NCBI GenBank assembly: GCA_946902875.1
Contig: OX336344.1
Coordinates: 21,783,791 to 21,847,790 of the forward strand
Length of the DNA stretch: 64,000 nt
Direction of reading: 5' to 3'
From: Nematopogon swammerdamellus
Lineage: Eukaryota; Arthropoda; Insecta; Lepidoptera; Adelidae
In this document: one piece after another, positions 22,461 through 32,804 of the stretch
How the letters are laid out: each line of letters opens with the position of its first letter
Numbering within the stretch: the first letter of the stretch is position 1
Notes under the pieces: generated by a model
Told to the model about the DNA's origin: nothing
What the model saw: only the letters and a program-made list of their open reading frames with translations
Databases searched by the model: none
Program-made: the position numbers and the translations under genes

Positions 22461-22540
22461 GCTAGCCAGTCATCAAACGACCAAACGTGTGTGTCTTTTC
22501 CGCTTCTGCAAGCTATCAACTTACTAAAAAAAAGATACAG
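22456..22540 (+). other. GST-B non-coding first exon
   Basis: Runs from the initiator to the donor ACAG|gtgagt. The next exon starts at 22961 after tttctttcag, with further CAGs immediately downstream that could act as alternative acceptors. Only the 5' UTR would change. Confidence 0.65.
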
Positions 22541-22550
22541 GTGAGTCAGC
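22541..22550 (+). promoter_or_regulatory. Antioxidant-response-like element overlapping a splice donor
   Basis: gTGAGTCAGC at the first bases of GST-B intron 1 fits the AP-1 core TGAGTCA and the CNC/Maf pattern TGA[C/G]nnnGC. In insects CncC/Maf induces GST genes. It lies about 86 bases after the predicted start. Function is inference; the same bases serve as 5' splice site. Confidence 0.45.
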
Positions 22551-22976
22551 ATGTTATAAATAAATAGGTAAGTAAAAGTTATTGTATTTATTTATTTTAC
22601 GGTGAATATCAACCCAGTGAGCCACGGGCGTGCCCGAGCCGAGGCCCGAGCCTAGAAAATAGAAAATGTTCTGGGTGTAAAATCCCTAGTTAGTGTGCAA
22701 TTTGTTGGAATGAACTGTGTCAACCCAGGCCCAGACAGAGGCTAGTTGGCTAGTAGAACAGCCACGTTTTGAATTGTGGTAAAAGGGTTGCGACATTTCG
22801 CGATACACATGTACACGAACGGCGGCGGGCGGGGCGGTAAGGTTCGAACGCGCCGAAAAATACTTCTGAATGTTTCAAATTCCAAAGATTTCGTGGGGAG
22901 ATACGACACCCACATCCTTTGTCTCTTTGAAAAATCGAAAATCTTCTTTCTTTCTTTCAGCAGCAGGGCTAAAACA

Positions 22977-25900
22977 ATGGGTATAGATCTGTACTACTCT
23001 CTCGTCTCGCCGCCATGCCGCACCGTGAAGATCACGGCGCAGCTTCTGAAGGTGCCGCTAAACATTAAAGAAATGGATCTGCAAAAAGGCGAACATCTGA
23101 AGCCGGAGTTCGTCAAGGTAAGAGTTGTTTTTGGAACCTAATATTGTTGGCTACATAACCTACCTGCAAAGGTTGACTGGAAGAAATAACTTGCAGTGAT
23201 AAGTCCGCCTATGCAATGCACACTCCTGTATTTCTTGTTTCTTGTCGTGCACTGTTCTTCTTTCAATTGTGCGCAATAAAAATTTTCTATTCTATTATAT
23301 TTTCTATTCGGTTCGATTCGATACCATTCTATTCTATTCTATTTTCTATTCGATTCGATTCCATTCTATTCTATTCTATTCTATTCTATCTGCACTGGCG
23401 GCGGCGGCGCGTGCACCGAGTTCGGCCGCCCGTGATCGTCTGGTCTCAACTGGTCAATTTGGTCTCAACTCGGTGGAGCCAAACGGCCGTTGTCAGAGTC
23501 TACCTCGAGTTACTGCATCAGATGTAGTAACAGTAACAGGGAACTTCACAGATGTGACATCTGTGATGTTCCCTTAATAAATACCTACACACCATAGATA
23601 TTACGGACAGTCCACTGTGCAGCGAATGCTTGACCAAGGAGTAAACGGCGAGCATGTTTTGTTAGAATGCATTGCACTTGACAACCAACGAAGGGACACA
23701 CTCCGTTCTTCATCTTCCGTTGCAGAGGTCTGCAGACACCGCGGTCGTCTTGTGACCTTCGTGGAGGTAATAGGCTTAGTAGCAGGAGATCAAGGGGTTT
23801 TCCATTAAGGTCCCCGACCAAGAGCGAATAGTTTGCAGGCTTAGCGCCAACCCCTAAAACCAACAACAACAGTAACATCCGTGATGTTAGCCTAACTAAA
23901 AATTTTTGTGTGTTACTTCTTGTTTGCTTTGTTACACCGCACCTCTAAGGTGTGGAATTGTCTTCCGAGGCTTACAAACCTCGTAGGTTAGGCGTACAAA
24001 CAGGCTAGACAACATCACTCATCAGGTATCTCACTGAACGTGGTTTCACGAAGAGAAGTGATTTTGGCTCTGTCGACTGCACCAAAGCACCATTGGTCCC
24101 TCGGAATCACCACACATGTTTTCACGGTTGGCTACAACGTCAGCGCATAACAAGTTGGTTTTATGTCAGTACTTCCCTTTGGTCGAGCTGGCCACACTGA
24201 ACACGAAATATTAACATATCCGACCGACCTTTCATTCAGTGCGGGGTTACCAACCCAGGCGATTTAAATCCTACCACCACATACACATAGTAAGGTACTC
24301 GTAAGAAGGGAAGCTACAGTTTACAGAATCCGAACCATGGACAGCCTCCAACGGTCAAACGGTAACCCGTCCAAGGTCTGACTTGGGTGGAGTGCGCTAC
24401 GGAAGCTGACAAAAAGATGTTTTTCATAAAAAAATATTGTTTTTGTTAACTTGCAGCTCAACCCCCAACACTGCATACCCACCCTGGTGGACGGTGACTT
24501 CGTGCTATGGGAGTCCCGCGCCATAATCACCTACCTGGTGAACGCGTACGGCAAGGGAAGCACTCTGTACCCTGAGGACCCGAAAGCCAGAGCCGTGGTC
24601 GATTCGAGACTCAACTTCGAGCAAGGCACTCTGGGGCCGAGATTTCAGCAATACTTTGTGAGTTTTTGTCTAATTTTCAAGTACTTTGTGGGGCCGGTAC
24701 TGAAAAATAATAGCCCCACTGCATATCTCCCCATGCATGTCGTAAAAGGCGACTTAGGGTAAAAGGACAAGATGCCGTGCTAATGGCGACAGGATAACCA
24801 CCTTTCACCTTAGCTGGCACGGTTCTTCCACCATGTCATGCATCAGGTGGGTCTTCGTGCCTTACTTGCTGCCTAAGTTGGCTTGTCCGAAATAAGACTG
24901 CTACAAGTGGTGGTCGGTGTTTTTTTTATGTTATCCGATATGGGTGGCTGAGTCGGAGGGGCCATGCTCCGACCAGCCAATATCACCTCCGAGAAGGTAG
25001 GTGCCATAACGGAGACTTCCCTGGATTGCTGGCTATACCGGACTAGAGGAGAACACAGCCGAGGCTGCTATGCGGCCATCTTACATCCAGTCGGTGGTAC
25101 CAACCCAGTCGGCTACAATTTGAGCCCACCACCTAGTAAGGGGAAGGGAAGGGACCTACAGTTTTACACCGGTTCCGAACGGTGAAGCAGCAGGTGTAGG
25201 TATGCACGTAAATTTTTTCGTCAGAAAAAACTCATTGGCACACGCCGACCGGATTCAAACCGCGGACCTCTCGCATGAGAAGCCGATGCCCAAACCATTC
25301 GGCCACCCGGCGCTTGTGATTTAATTTACCAGAGTCCTTGCAACACAAGCACAACAACCATTAATCTGCATACCTCCATTGTCTGGATACAGCGTGTGGT
25401 ATATTATTATTATTATTTTTTTTTTATGGAACCTGACACGGTTGGCTACATCACCTACAACATCCATGATGTCAGCCCATAACACAGGGTGAACTAGGTG
25501 CCATGTCAGTGCTTCCCTTCATTTCATGTCGGCTACACTAAACTGGACGGAAAACACGAACTATTTACATAGCCGTTTCGACCGACGTTTCGTTCAGTGC
25601 GGTGGTACCAACCCGGCCGGGATAAACCCTACCACCTAGTAAGGTAAGAAGAGAAGGGACCTACAGTTTAACGTGGAATCCGAACCACGGTCAGCCTCCA
25701 ACGGTCGAGCGGTCACCCATCCAAACACTGACCGCGCTCAGCGTTGCTTAATAACAGTTGACTAACCAACCGTGCCACTGAGCTACCGAGGCTGACGAAT
25801 TTTCTTATCCCTTAGTCGACTTTTACGACATGCGACGGGGAGAGATGCAGTGGGGCTATTCTTTTTAAGTACCGACCCCACACGGTACAAAATATATGTA

Positions 25901-28408
25901 TGTATTTTTGGCTGCCATTTTCCTTTTATCGTGATTTTAATCTTGTTAGCCTGTTTCAACATTGCCAAAAGAGAACATTCTGCCCGTACCTACCAGATAA
26001 TCGGTAGCGGGACTCGCACCCACGACGTTTGGATTGGCTTGAAGGCCCAAGGCTTGAACATACCTTCGAATGTCTGGACTAATCTAAACCTTATTCTCCC
26101 AGTACCCACAGATTTTAGAAGGCAAACCAGCGGACGAAGCGAAACTGGTTAAAGTTGTGGAGGCCCTAAAGATGTTCGATTCAATGCTCGAAGGGCAGAA
26201 GTTCTCAGCTGGTGACAAGCTGACGGTCGCCGACCTGAGCCTCGCCGTCACCATTTCCGGCTTTGCATTGGTGAACATCGACATCGCGGAGTACAAAAAC
26301 GTTAAAAGGTTTGTGATTGAATCCTTGGAGTAGCTTCCGTGATATTTTTTTATGGAAACTGACACAGTTGGCTGCATCATCCTACAACATCCGTGATGTC
26401 AGCCCATAACACCGGGTGAACTAGCTGCCATGTCAGTGCTTCCCTTCGGTCGTGCCGGCTACACTGAACTGGACGGAAAACACAAACTATTTACATAGCC
26501 GTTTCGACCGAGGTTTCTAAACGACGACGGCTAATAAAAGCACAACAAGAGTTTGTTTGATATTTTGTTGTAAGTTCTGAGGTTCCTTTGACTAGGTACG
26601 AAAAAAAACACTCATTTTATTTTTTACTTGTAGATTACGTGTGTGTACGTACTGTATCTGTATGTATAAAGGATGTTCGGCACATCGACCGACAAAATTG
26701 TTTTGTAGGTAAGTGGGGTCATTTGCAACGTTTTGAACCAAGATACCTTTTGTCAGATGTCACGTGGTATCGAGATACGATTTTATTTCTTTATTTTTGA
26801 AAATTACCAAAATCCCAGCTTTAAACCCTTGTAACTTTTTTGTTTATGATTTTATCAGCGCGAAAAAAAAATTATTGAATTTTACGATGTATCCTTGCTC
26901 TAGAAAAAATATTATTTGATGAAGTTAATATCGTGAAAAGGTCTTATTATGACCTCCGAAAGTCCCGAGAACGAGTAAAAATATGACAGAATCTTAATTT
27001 CTTCATTCATTTAAAACAAACTTACAGCAATTGATAGCTTCATTTTCTTTTAAAAAGTTCGCTAGTTTATGCCCTTTCCAACGGTATACCACATGCCATA
27101 CAAATAATTCACTATGTGGTCAAAATTAGGCACAGAGACAGAACAGAACGACAAAATTAGGGATAATTTGCAAGAGTGCCCGCCCGACCGGTACATGTTC
27201 TAAATTTGAAAATGCTCCCGAAAAAGCTCTCAATACGGGAAGCGAGTGCCCGTGTTGTCGTTCTGTTCTGTCTCTGTGCCTAATTTTGACCACATAGTGA
27301 ATTATTTGTATAACATGTGGTATACCGTTGGAAAGGACGTGAACTAGCGAACTTTTTAAAAGAAAATGAAGCGGTCAATTGCTGTCGGTTTTTTTTTTAA
27401 TGAATTAAGAAATTAAGATTGTGTCACATTTTTACTCGTTCTCGGGACTTTGGAATGTCATAAAACCTTTTCATGGTATTAACTTCATCAAATAATATTT
27501 TTTTCTAGAACAAGGATACATCGTAAAATCCAATGAAGTATATTTCGAGCTGATACAATCATAAACAAAAAAGTTACAAGGGTTTAAAGCTGGGATTTCG
27601 GTAATTTTCAAAAATTAAGAAAAAAAATCGTATCTTATACCACGTGACATCTGACAAAAGGTATCATGGGTCAAAACGTTGCAAATGACCTCACTTACCT
27701 ACAAAAAAAATTTGGCGGTCGATGTGCCGAACATCCTGTATATGTACGTATATATAAGGTGCTTCGTTATTCATATCAAATGTTTCGGGAGGGTTACATA
27801 CACACTCAAATAAACACGTTACGCAAAAATGTATTTTTTTGCATTACTTTTCGAGAAATTTAACAAAACATGTTTGTACGGGGTCAATGATCGTAAAATG
27901 TTCAAACACAGAACAGCTGTTTGTTGTAAGTAAGTCACAAGATCACTATGATTTGTTTTTACAGCTACTTATTTGATTTGATTTTTTTGTAAGGAGAAAA
28001 AATGCTCCAATAAACATATGTTTTTTTCTTACGTAAAGTGTTTGTTTGAGTGCGTATGTAACCCTCCCGAAGTTATTGAAATGAATAACGAAGCACCTTA
28101 TATATTTTATATTAAACACCAATTTATGCAAAAATTATTCAAAATAGGCTAGGTTAATGCCGTGTGGCATTCTATTCTAACTAAGCTTTGGGATGTGGTA
28201 GAGTAGAAGTAGCAGGCGAACAAGAATAGATTATGTAAACTGGTGTATATCATTTCTATAATATTTTGATAAACATAAATAAAGTTCCCTGTTTGTTCCC
28301 AGGTGGATGCAGCTAGTGATGTCAACAGTTCCCGAATTTGAAGAGTACAATAATAAAGGCCTTGAACTCGTTAAAGATTACATAGCCGAATCAGCCAACA
28401 AAAAATAA
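22977..28408 (+). CDS. Delta-class glutathione S-transferase B (divergent)
   Basis: Coding exons 22977-23117, 24457-24657, 26103-26308 and 28303-28408 give 217 residues. Exon boundaries and phases equal GST-A and GST-C, showing tandem duplication. Ser11, His40, His52, Pro55 and Glu66-Ser67-Arg68 are kept, and TVADLS is present in exon 3. Odd points: the loop before the catalytic Ser reads YYSLVSPPCR where relatives have YY-x-PGS, helix 1 is changed (TVKITAQLL), and the tail STVPEFEEYNNKG departs from STAPGYQE. Substrate range may therefore differ. AATAAA overlaps the stop codon (28404-28409). Introns 2 and 3 hold SINEs and two large foldbacks. Confidence 0.9.
23268..23392. repeat. (attct)n / (attcg)n microsatellite
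   Basis: Imperfect pentamer array ttctattctattcg in GST-B intron 1 of the coding part. Confidence 0.8.
23539..23573. repeat. Short hairpin
   Basis: gggaacttcacagatg pairs with catctgtgatgttccc around a 3-base loop, one mismatch. Confidence 0.75.
23600..23830 (+). pseudogene. LINE ORF2 C-terminal fragment
   Basis: Frames together show DSPLCSECLTKE, EHVLLECIALDNQRRDTL and RLVTFVEVIGLV, the Cys-containing tail common after LINE reverse transcriptase or RNase H domains. In-frame stops make it a fossil. Confidence 0.6.
24118..24410 (-). mobile_element. SINE family A, old degenerate copy
   Basis: Recognisable pieces include cacggttggctaca, gtcagtacttccctt, tttcattcagtgcgg and gtcagcttccgtagcgca on the appropriate strand. 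It ends just before the exon 2 acceptor of GST-B. Confidence 0.7.
24917..25316 (-). mobile_element. SINE family C, full length with tRNA-like head
   Basis: On the minus strand it starts with a tRNA-like head (25313 to 25240), then cggaaccggtgtaaaactg, ctaggtggtgggctcaaatt, ggaggtgatattggctggtc and a poly-A tail. It shares the tactaggtggtrgg and gttggtaccaccg segments with family A. Confidence 0.8.
25240..25313 (-). other. tRNA-like SINE head (not a tRNA gene)
   Basis: gcgccgggtggccgaatggt has an A-box, and ggtttgaatcc is a B-box. The first seven bases can pair with tcggcgt at the 3' side, giving an acceptor-like stem. A tRNA scanner may flag it as a pseudo-tRNA. Confidence 0.65.
25418..25893 (-). 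mobile_element. SINE family A, full-length long form
   Basis: Almost identical to the 8.4-kb copy including tRNA-like and 5S-like head and 5' module. It lies in GST-B intron 2. Confidence 0.9.
26345..26514 (-). mobile_element. SINE family A, 5'-truncated
   Basis: Poly-A, tail and half the body only. Located 36 bases after the exon 3 donor of GST-B. Confidence 0.8.
26671..27736. mobile_element. Foldback element, about 480-bp arms, in GST-B intron 3
   Basis: Left arm 26671-27153 starts ggatgttcggcacatcgacc; right arm 27255-27736 ends with its complement. The arms match over their full length with scattered differences, and the spacer is about 100 bases. Flanking tacgtactgtat / atatgtacgta may be part of the target. 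Non-coding. Confidence 0.85.
27750..28106. mobile_element. Second foldback MITE next to the first
   Basis: tatataaggtgcttcgttat at the left and ataacgaagcaccttatata at the right are inverted repeats extending about 90 bases inward (gggagggttacatac and its complement). TA-rich edges suggest a TA-type target. Confidence 0.8.
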
Positions 28409-28454
28409 ATACATAATTAGAAAAATTACCAACCAATTCCATATATTTTTGTAA

Positions 28455-28615
28455 AATAACAAGTTTCTCAATAAGAGCATCCTTCCAATCTTCCCCAGCG
28501 ACATTAGTCCACATCCAAGCCGGACTGGCACCCCTTCGGGGGTGAAATTGGCTGCGCTTGAGGCTTCGACCTCGGGCACAGCCACCTACATAGTTCGGAA
28601 GCTATAAAAAAAGGG
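28455..28615 (+). mobile_element. LINE 3' UTR fragment
   Basis: Matches the 18.6-kb copy: ccccagcgacattagtccac, aagccggactggcacc, ttggctgcgcttgaggcttc and poly-A. It starts shortly after the GST-B stop codon. Confidence 0.75.
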
Positions 28616-28639
28616 CAAAGTATTCTATGAAAAGGGTGC

Positions 28640-29110
28640 ATGCATAATATGGTTACCAGTTGGTACTGTCTACCCTGTGTGAATAATCGAATCAGATTCC
28701 ACCTCAGCACAAAGCGCACTGGGCAGGGATTGCATCCATACACGCTGGACTTACTGCGGATGCGTACCAATCGGTTCTGCAGATCTTTCCTCCACAGAAC
28801 TGGTAAACTATGGAAAGCTCTCCCTGCTCACATATTTCCCCCCAAGTATAGTCCCGGCTGAGAAAAATGTAATGATGGTGATTACTAAACTTTAGTAAAA
28901 TTTTACTAACGCTAATTGGTTTGGTTGTCTGCAACCAACGTTTAGTAATCACCATCATAATATTTTTCTCTGCGGCAAGAGAGGCGTGTATGGGCACCTG
29001 TCAGGCCGGCATGGCATTCCTTACCCCCGCGTACGACCGAATGTCCCCATGGGCGTCGTTAGACACCTTATGGGTGGCTCGGCGCCCCATATCGCGCTTT
29101 CCATAAAAAA
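28640..29110 (+). mobile_element. CR1/Jockey-type LINE 3' fragment with a nested hairpin
   Basis: Encodes RFHLSTKRTGQGLHPYTLDL and RSFLHRTGKLWKALPAH, then after a 111-base hairpin (28861-28971) the 3' end gcacctgtcaggccggcatg and poly-A. It is an older relative of the 16.0-kb copy. Confidence 0.75.
28861..28971. mobile_element. Hairpin MITE inside a LINE
   Basis: aatgatggtgattactaaac pairs with gtttagtaatcaccatcat, with outer agaaaaat / atttttct. Confidence 0.8.
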
Positions 29111-29114
29111 TTGA

Positions 29115-29545
29115 CAGATTCCACCTATTTCACCTTGAAGCTTCAAAATTCTCTGAAAATGTGCCGTAAGACAGTTGGCTGGTACCAGCCTGAGCGAACA
29201 GCGGGCGGATACCCAGACAATGACGTCAGACAGAATCTCAGACCAAGAAAAAAGGACTTTTTCTTAAATTAAATTAGTATGTGCTTTAAGGAGTTCCCTC
29301 CCTTCCCAACTTGTCTGATTCAAGTAAAAACATATTTCTATCATTTCACATTCCTGTTGTCCTGAGTCCAGACCAGACTCAAGAAAAATATCAGTACCTA
29401 TGTTTCAATAAATAAATTGCTATCTTTATTTGGAGTTTTATTATTTTGCGTTCGATCGAACACCGGAGGCACTGGCGCACTACTCTTTACTTTACTGAAA
29501 TCTTTACTTACAATCAAATTACCTACCTCGTACTTATTTTATTTA
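29115..29545. other. Intergenic stretch between GST-B and GST-C
   Basis: No gene or shared repeat identified. Confidence 0.35.
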
Positions 29546-29549
29546 TTTT

Positions 29550-29882
29550 TTTATTTTTTTATTGTTGAAACTGACACAGTTGGCTACATCACCTACAACA
29601 TCCGTGATGTCAGCCCATTACACTGGGTGTACTTGGTGCCACGTCAGTGCTTCCCTTCGGTCGTGCCGGCTACACTCAACTGGACGGAAAACACAAACTA
29701 TTTACATAGCCGTTTCGACCGACCTTTCATTCAGTGCGGTGGTACCAACCCGGGCGCGGGTAAACCCTACCACCTAGTAATTTATGAAGGGAGTCATATC
29801 CCTTAGTCGCCTTTTACGACATGCACGGGGAGAGATGCAGTGGGGCTATTCTTTTAAAGTACCGGCCCCACACGGTACTAAG
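29550..29882 (-). mobile_element. SINE family A, short form
   Basis: Complete short form from tail (T-run) to 5' module ending gtaccgtgtggggccgg on the minus strand. Confidence 0.9.
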
Positions 29883-30065
29883 TAGTTTCTGCCATTTGGG
29901 ATGGTTATTTTCAGATTTGTGTCAAGTCATTCCTTTATGTAATGTGTCATTCATTGAGCATTGTAATCATGACTTTACAACTAATAAATAGGTGGTTGAT
30001 TCATATAAGTAAACATTACATGACGCCATACGTTCTTTTAAATCAGTAAGTCACACACCACCACC

Positions 30066-30350
30066 ACACACCGTATCGCGACAATCAGGATAAGCAGAGT
30101 AATTGGTGTTGTGCTAAATAACTCAGGTAAATTTCAGCACAACACCGACCACGACGTTTAGCAAAGTATTCGGATATCAGGCAGCAAGCAAGGCACGAAG
30201 GCCCACCTGCTGATGACTCGGTGGAAAGACAGCGCCAAGATGAGAGGTGGCTATCCTGTCGCCCTTTATGCACTTTAAAGTCTTTATCCCTTAGTTGCCT
30301 TTTACGACATGCACGGGGAGAGATGCAGTAGGGCTATTCTATCGGCCCCA
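30066..30350 (-). mobile_element. SINE family B
   Basis: gacaatcaggataagcagag, the cagcacaacaccgac hairpin part, gagaggtggctatcctgtcg and the 5' module with ttttacgacatgcacgggg. Confidence 0.85.
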
Positions 30351-30377
30351 AACCTAATTTACGGTTGGGTCATAAAT

Positions 30378-30480
30378 TGAAACAGTCAGTCAGTCAGCGT
30401 GTAAGCGTCCACTGCTGGACATACGCCTCTCAAATTTTCCTCCAGTCCTCCCGGCCTTCACCGGTACGAAAACACTGCTT
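30378..30480 (-). mobile_element. RTE-type LINE 3' tail
   Basis: The minus strand encodes EAYVQQWTLTR; plus-strand hallmark gcgtccactgctggacatac follows gtcagtcagtcag. Confidence 0.65.
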
Positions 30481-30704
30481 TTTTTTGGAAATTCATCCCC
30501 TAATGGGGTAAAATAAGGTAATAAAGTTTGTATGAGAAGGGCGTTATTATTTAAATTAGGATGGCAATAGGTATATAGGCTACTAACAATGCAGCGAGCG
30601 AAGCCGCGGGCAAAAACTAGTACCTACTATGTATAAGTATGTATTATGTGATGCTCATGGAGTAGTTACTTTGTTTTATGACATTTTTTTATACTTATGT
30701 AAAC

Positions 30705-31045
30705 CAGCATGGGTGGCCGTGCCGAGAGACCAATGTTGCAGTCGACAGAGCCAAAGTCACCTCTCCTCGCAAAACCACGCTCAGTTAGGTGCCATGCCAG
30801 CAGATTTGCAGACTGTTGCTAGGCAGTCTAGCCCGTTAATACGACGCTTGAAGACACACAGGTTAAAGGATTCAGGAAATACACTCGCCGGAAGACAGTT
30901 CCACCCACACTCTAGCGGTGCGACAAAGAAACGATTTAGAGAACCGATGGGTTCTCAAAAGCCCATGATGTCAACAACAAAAGGGTGCCGAGCGAGTCTC
31001 TCTGCGACGAGTCATGCAGAGATAGTAATAAATAAGGGATGCTAG
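30705..31045 (+). mobile_element. Unclassified repeat, uninterrupted copy
   Basis: Matches the repeat at 6078-6720 without the MITE, including catgggtggccgtgccgag at the site where the other copy is interrupted. Confidence 0.55.
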
Positions 31046-31143
31046 TTCCACAGAGCAGATCTGTAAAACAGACTAAGCGAACCCATAAGTCTGTGGCTCA
31101 AGGACTCCAGACCATCTGTAAGTTTCGGGCCACCAACAAGACG

Positions 31144-31482
31144 GATGGAGATACTGCGTTTGTAGACTATGTATGATACTAAAACTAAATTTGATGATTT
31201 TTAGAAAAAAATTCTGTATGTGTGTATGTAGGTATGGATGTTCCTCCATAACTCTTAAGCCGATTATCCAAATTTGATTAAACTTAGTACATGCAAATTT
31301 ACCTATACAAGACACAGGATAGGCTAAATAAAATTAACTTCCGGTTGTACGCTATAATGTGGCTCTCATACAAACAGAATTGTTCCGCGCGCCGAAATAA
31401 AGGTACCGAAGCGGGCTTACTCACTTCCTTCTTTTTAACGAATTTAACGCGAGCGAAGCCGCGGGCGAAAGCTAGTAATATA
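31144..31482 (+). mobile_element. Recurrent repeat R2
   Basis: gatactgcgtttgtagacta, taactcttaagccgattatc, gcgcgccgaaataaaggtac and terminal gcgagcgaagccgcgggc plus gaaagctagta. The copies at 41.9 and 58.1 kb share this order. Confidence 0.65.
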
Positions 31483-31705
31483 ATAATATAAAACGTTGCC
31501 AACGCGCTTCGAGAACAGACAGACGGAACACACAGACAGATGCAATCTCACAGTGCCTGGGTCCTCCCTCCCTCCTGCCTGGGTATATGTGTGAGTAGTG
31601 CACTGAACTCTAATTATCCTAGTACTCTGGAATGGCTGGGGGCAGATATGTTTTGTGCTGATTTAATTGTCACCATTTTGGCGCTGATAGCATTAGCGAG
31701 CGATT

Positions 31706-31962
31706 AGTGGCTGAGTCGGAGGGGCCAAAGCACATGCTCCGACCAGCTAATATCACCTCCGAGAAGGTAGAGGTAGGTGCCATACCGGAGACTTCCCTGG
31801 ATTGCTGGTTATGCTGGACTACAGGAGAACACAACCGAGGCTGCTACGCAGCCATCTTACATTCAGTACGGTGGTATCAACGCAGTCGGCTGCAATTTGA
31901 GCCTACCATCTAGTGAGGGACAAGGGAAGGGATCTGCAGTTTTACACCGGTTCCGAACGGAA
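31706..31962 (-). mobile_element. SINE family C without head
   Basis: gtggctgagtcggaggggcc, aatatcacctccgagaagg, gcctaccatctagtgagg and ttacaccggttccgaacgg on the plus strand. The poly-A has been lost. Confidence 0.7.
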
Positions 31963-32007
31963 TCAATGTTGGTATGGATTTATTTTCCTAAATATTAGGG
32001 GAGTATT

Positions 32008-32352
32008 CATTTTTTTTAAGGAAACAGTCACGGTTGACTACATCACTTACTACATCCGTGATGTCAGCCCATAACACCTTGACAGTGCCATGACAGTGTT
32101 TTCCTTAGCCTTGCCAGCTACACTGAGCTGAACGGAAAACAAGAACTATATACATAGCCCTTTCAACCGACCTTTCATTCAGTGCGATGCTGGTACTGGT
32201 TAAATCCTGCCACATAGCAAGATAAGAAGGGAAGGTACCTACAATTTTACGTTCAATTCGAACCACCCCCCACGGTTGAATGTTCACCCAGGTGTATTTA
32301 TGATCACGACCGATGACAGTCGACCGCACCCACTAAGCTACCGAGGCTGACA
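32008..32352 (-). mobile_element. SINE family A, old long form
   Basis: Degenerate tail cacggttgactacatcac, body ttcattcagtgcgatg and tRNA-like head end gctaccgaggctgac. Confidence 0.7.
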
Positions 32353-32667
32353 AGTGAAAAAATTGTGTTAAAAAAAGGTGAAAAACTCACTTAATTGTGA
32401 AATGTGACCACACTTACTCCTCTTTTGGTAACACGCACACTCTCATGTTCGGCAAAAAAATCCATGCATCATTTTTATTACACGGAACATTATAGTACTA
32501 AAAATACAACCACAATCATGATAAACATTTTCAAATACACAGAGAATTTATATAAATGTAAATTTAGTTCCCGGAACGCTCACTACTGCTATTAGCGCAA
32601 AAAATGCTATCATTTCGAATTAGCCATTCCAGCGTAATATAGAGTTCATTGGTGTAGTAGGTATATG

Positions 32668-32800
32668 TATATAACGGGTTTATGTATGTAACGCGAAACG
32701 AGTTTCCGTGCAGTTCAGTCAGTTCAGTTCAGTTCATTCCAGTCCAGTCATTCATTTCGACACACCACTTCTTTCTGAAAGCGCGCCCGTAGAAACCGTG
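32668..32800 (+). promoter_or_regulatory. Putative GST-C promoter and non-coding first exon
   Basis: TATATAA at 32668-32674 is followed by a cluster of initiator-like TCAGT motifs (32711-32735, cagttcagtcagttcag). A probable exon ends at GTAGAAACC|gtgagt (donor 32798). The nearest TCAGT is about 45 bases from the TATA-like box, longer than ideal. The exon would splice to 37168, 17 bases before the GST-C start codon. Confidence 0.5.
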
Positions 32801-32804
32801 AGTA

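Larger units (their letters stand above)
24678..25405 (+). mobile_element. SINE family B, split by a SINE family C insertion
   Basis: 5' module and family-B body run to ggtggtcggtgtt at 24916, break, and resume at gtgatttaatttaccagagt (25315), ending tggatacagcgtgtggtat plus (att)n. Confidence 0.8.

Noticed and set aside
25240..25313. Possible tRNA gene on the minus strand
   Set aside because: It is the head of a SINE with body and poly-A attached; anticodon arm pairing is poor.
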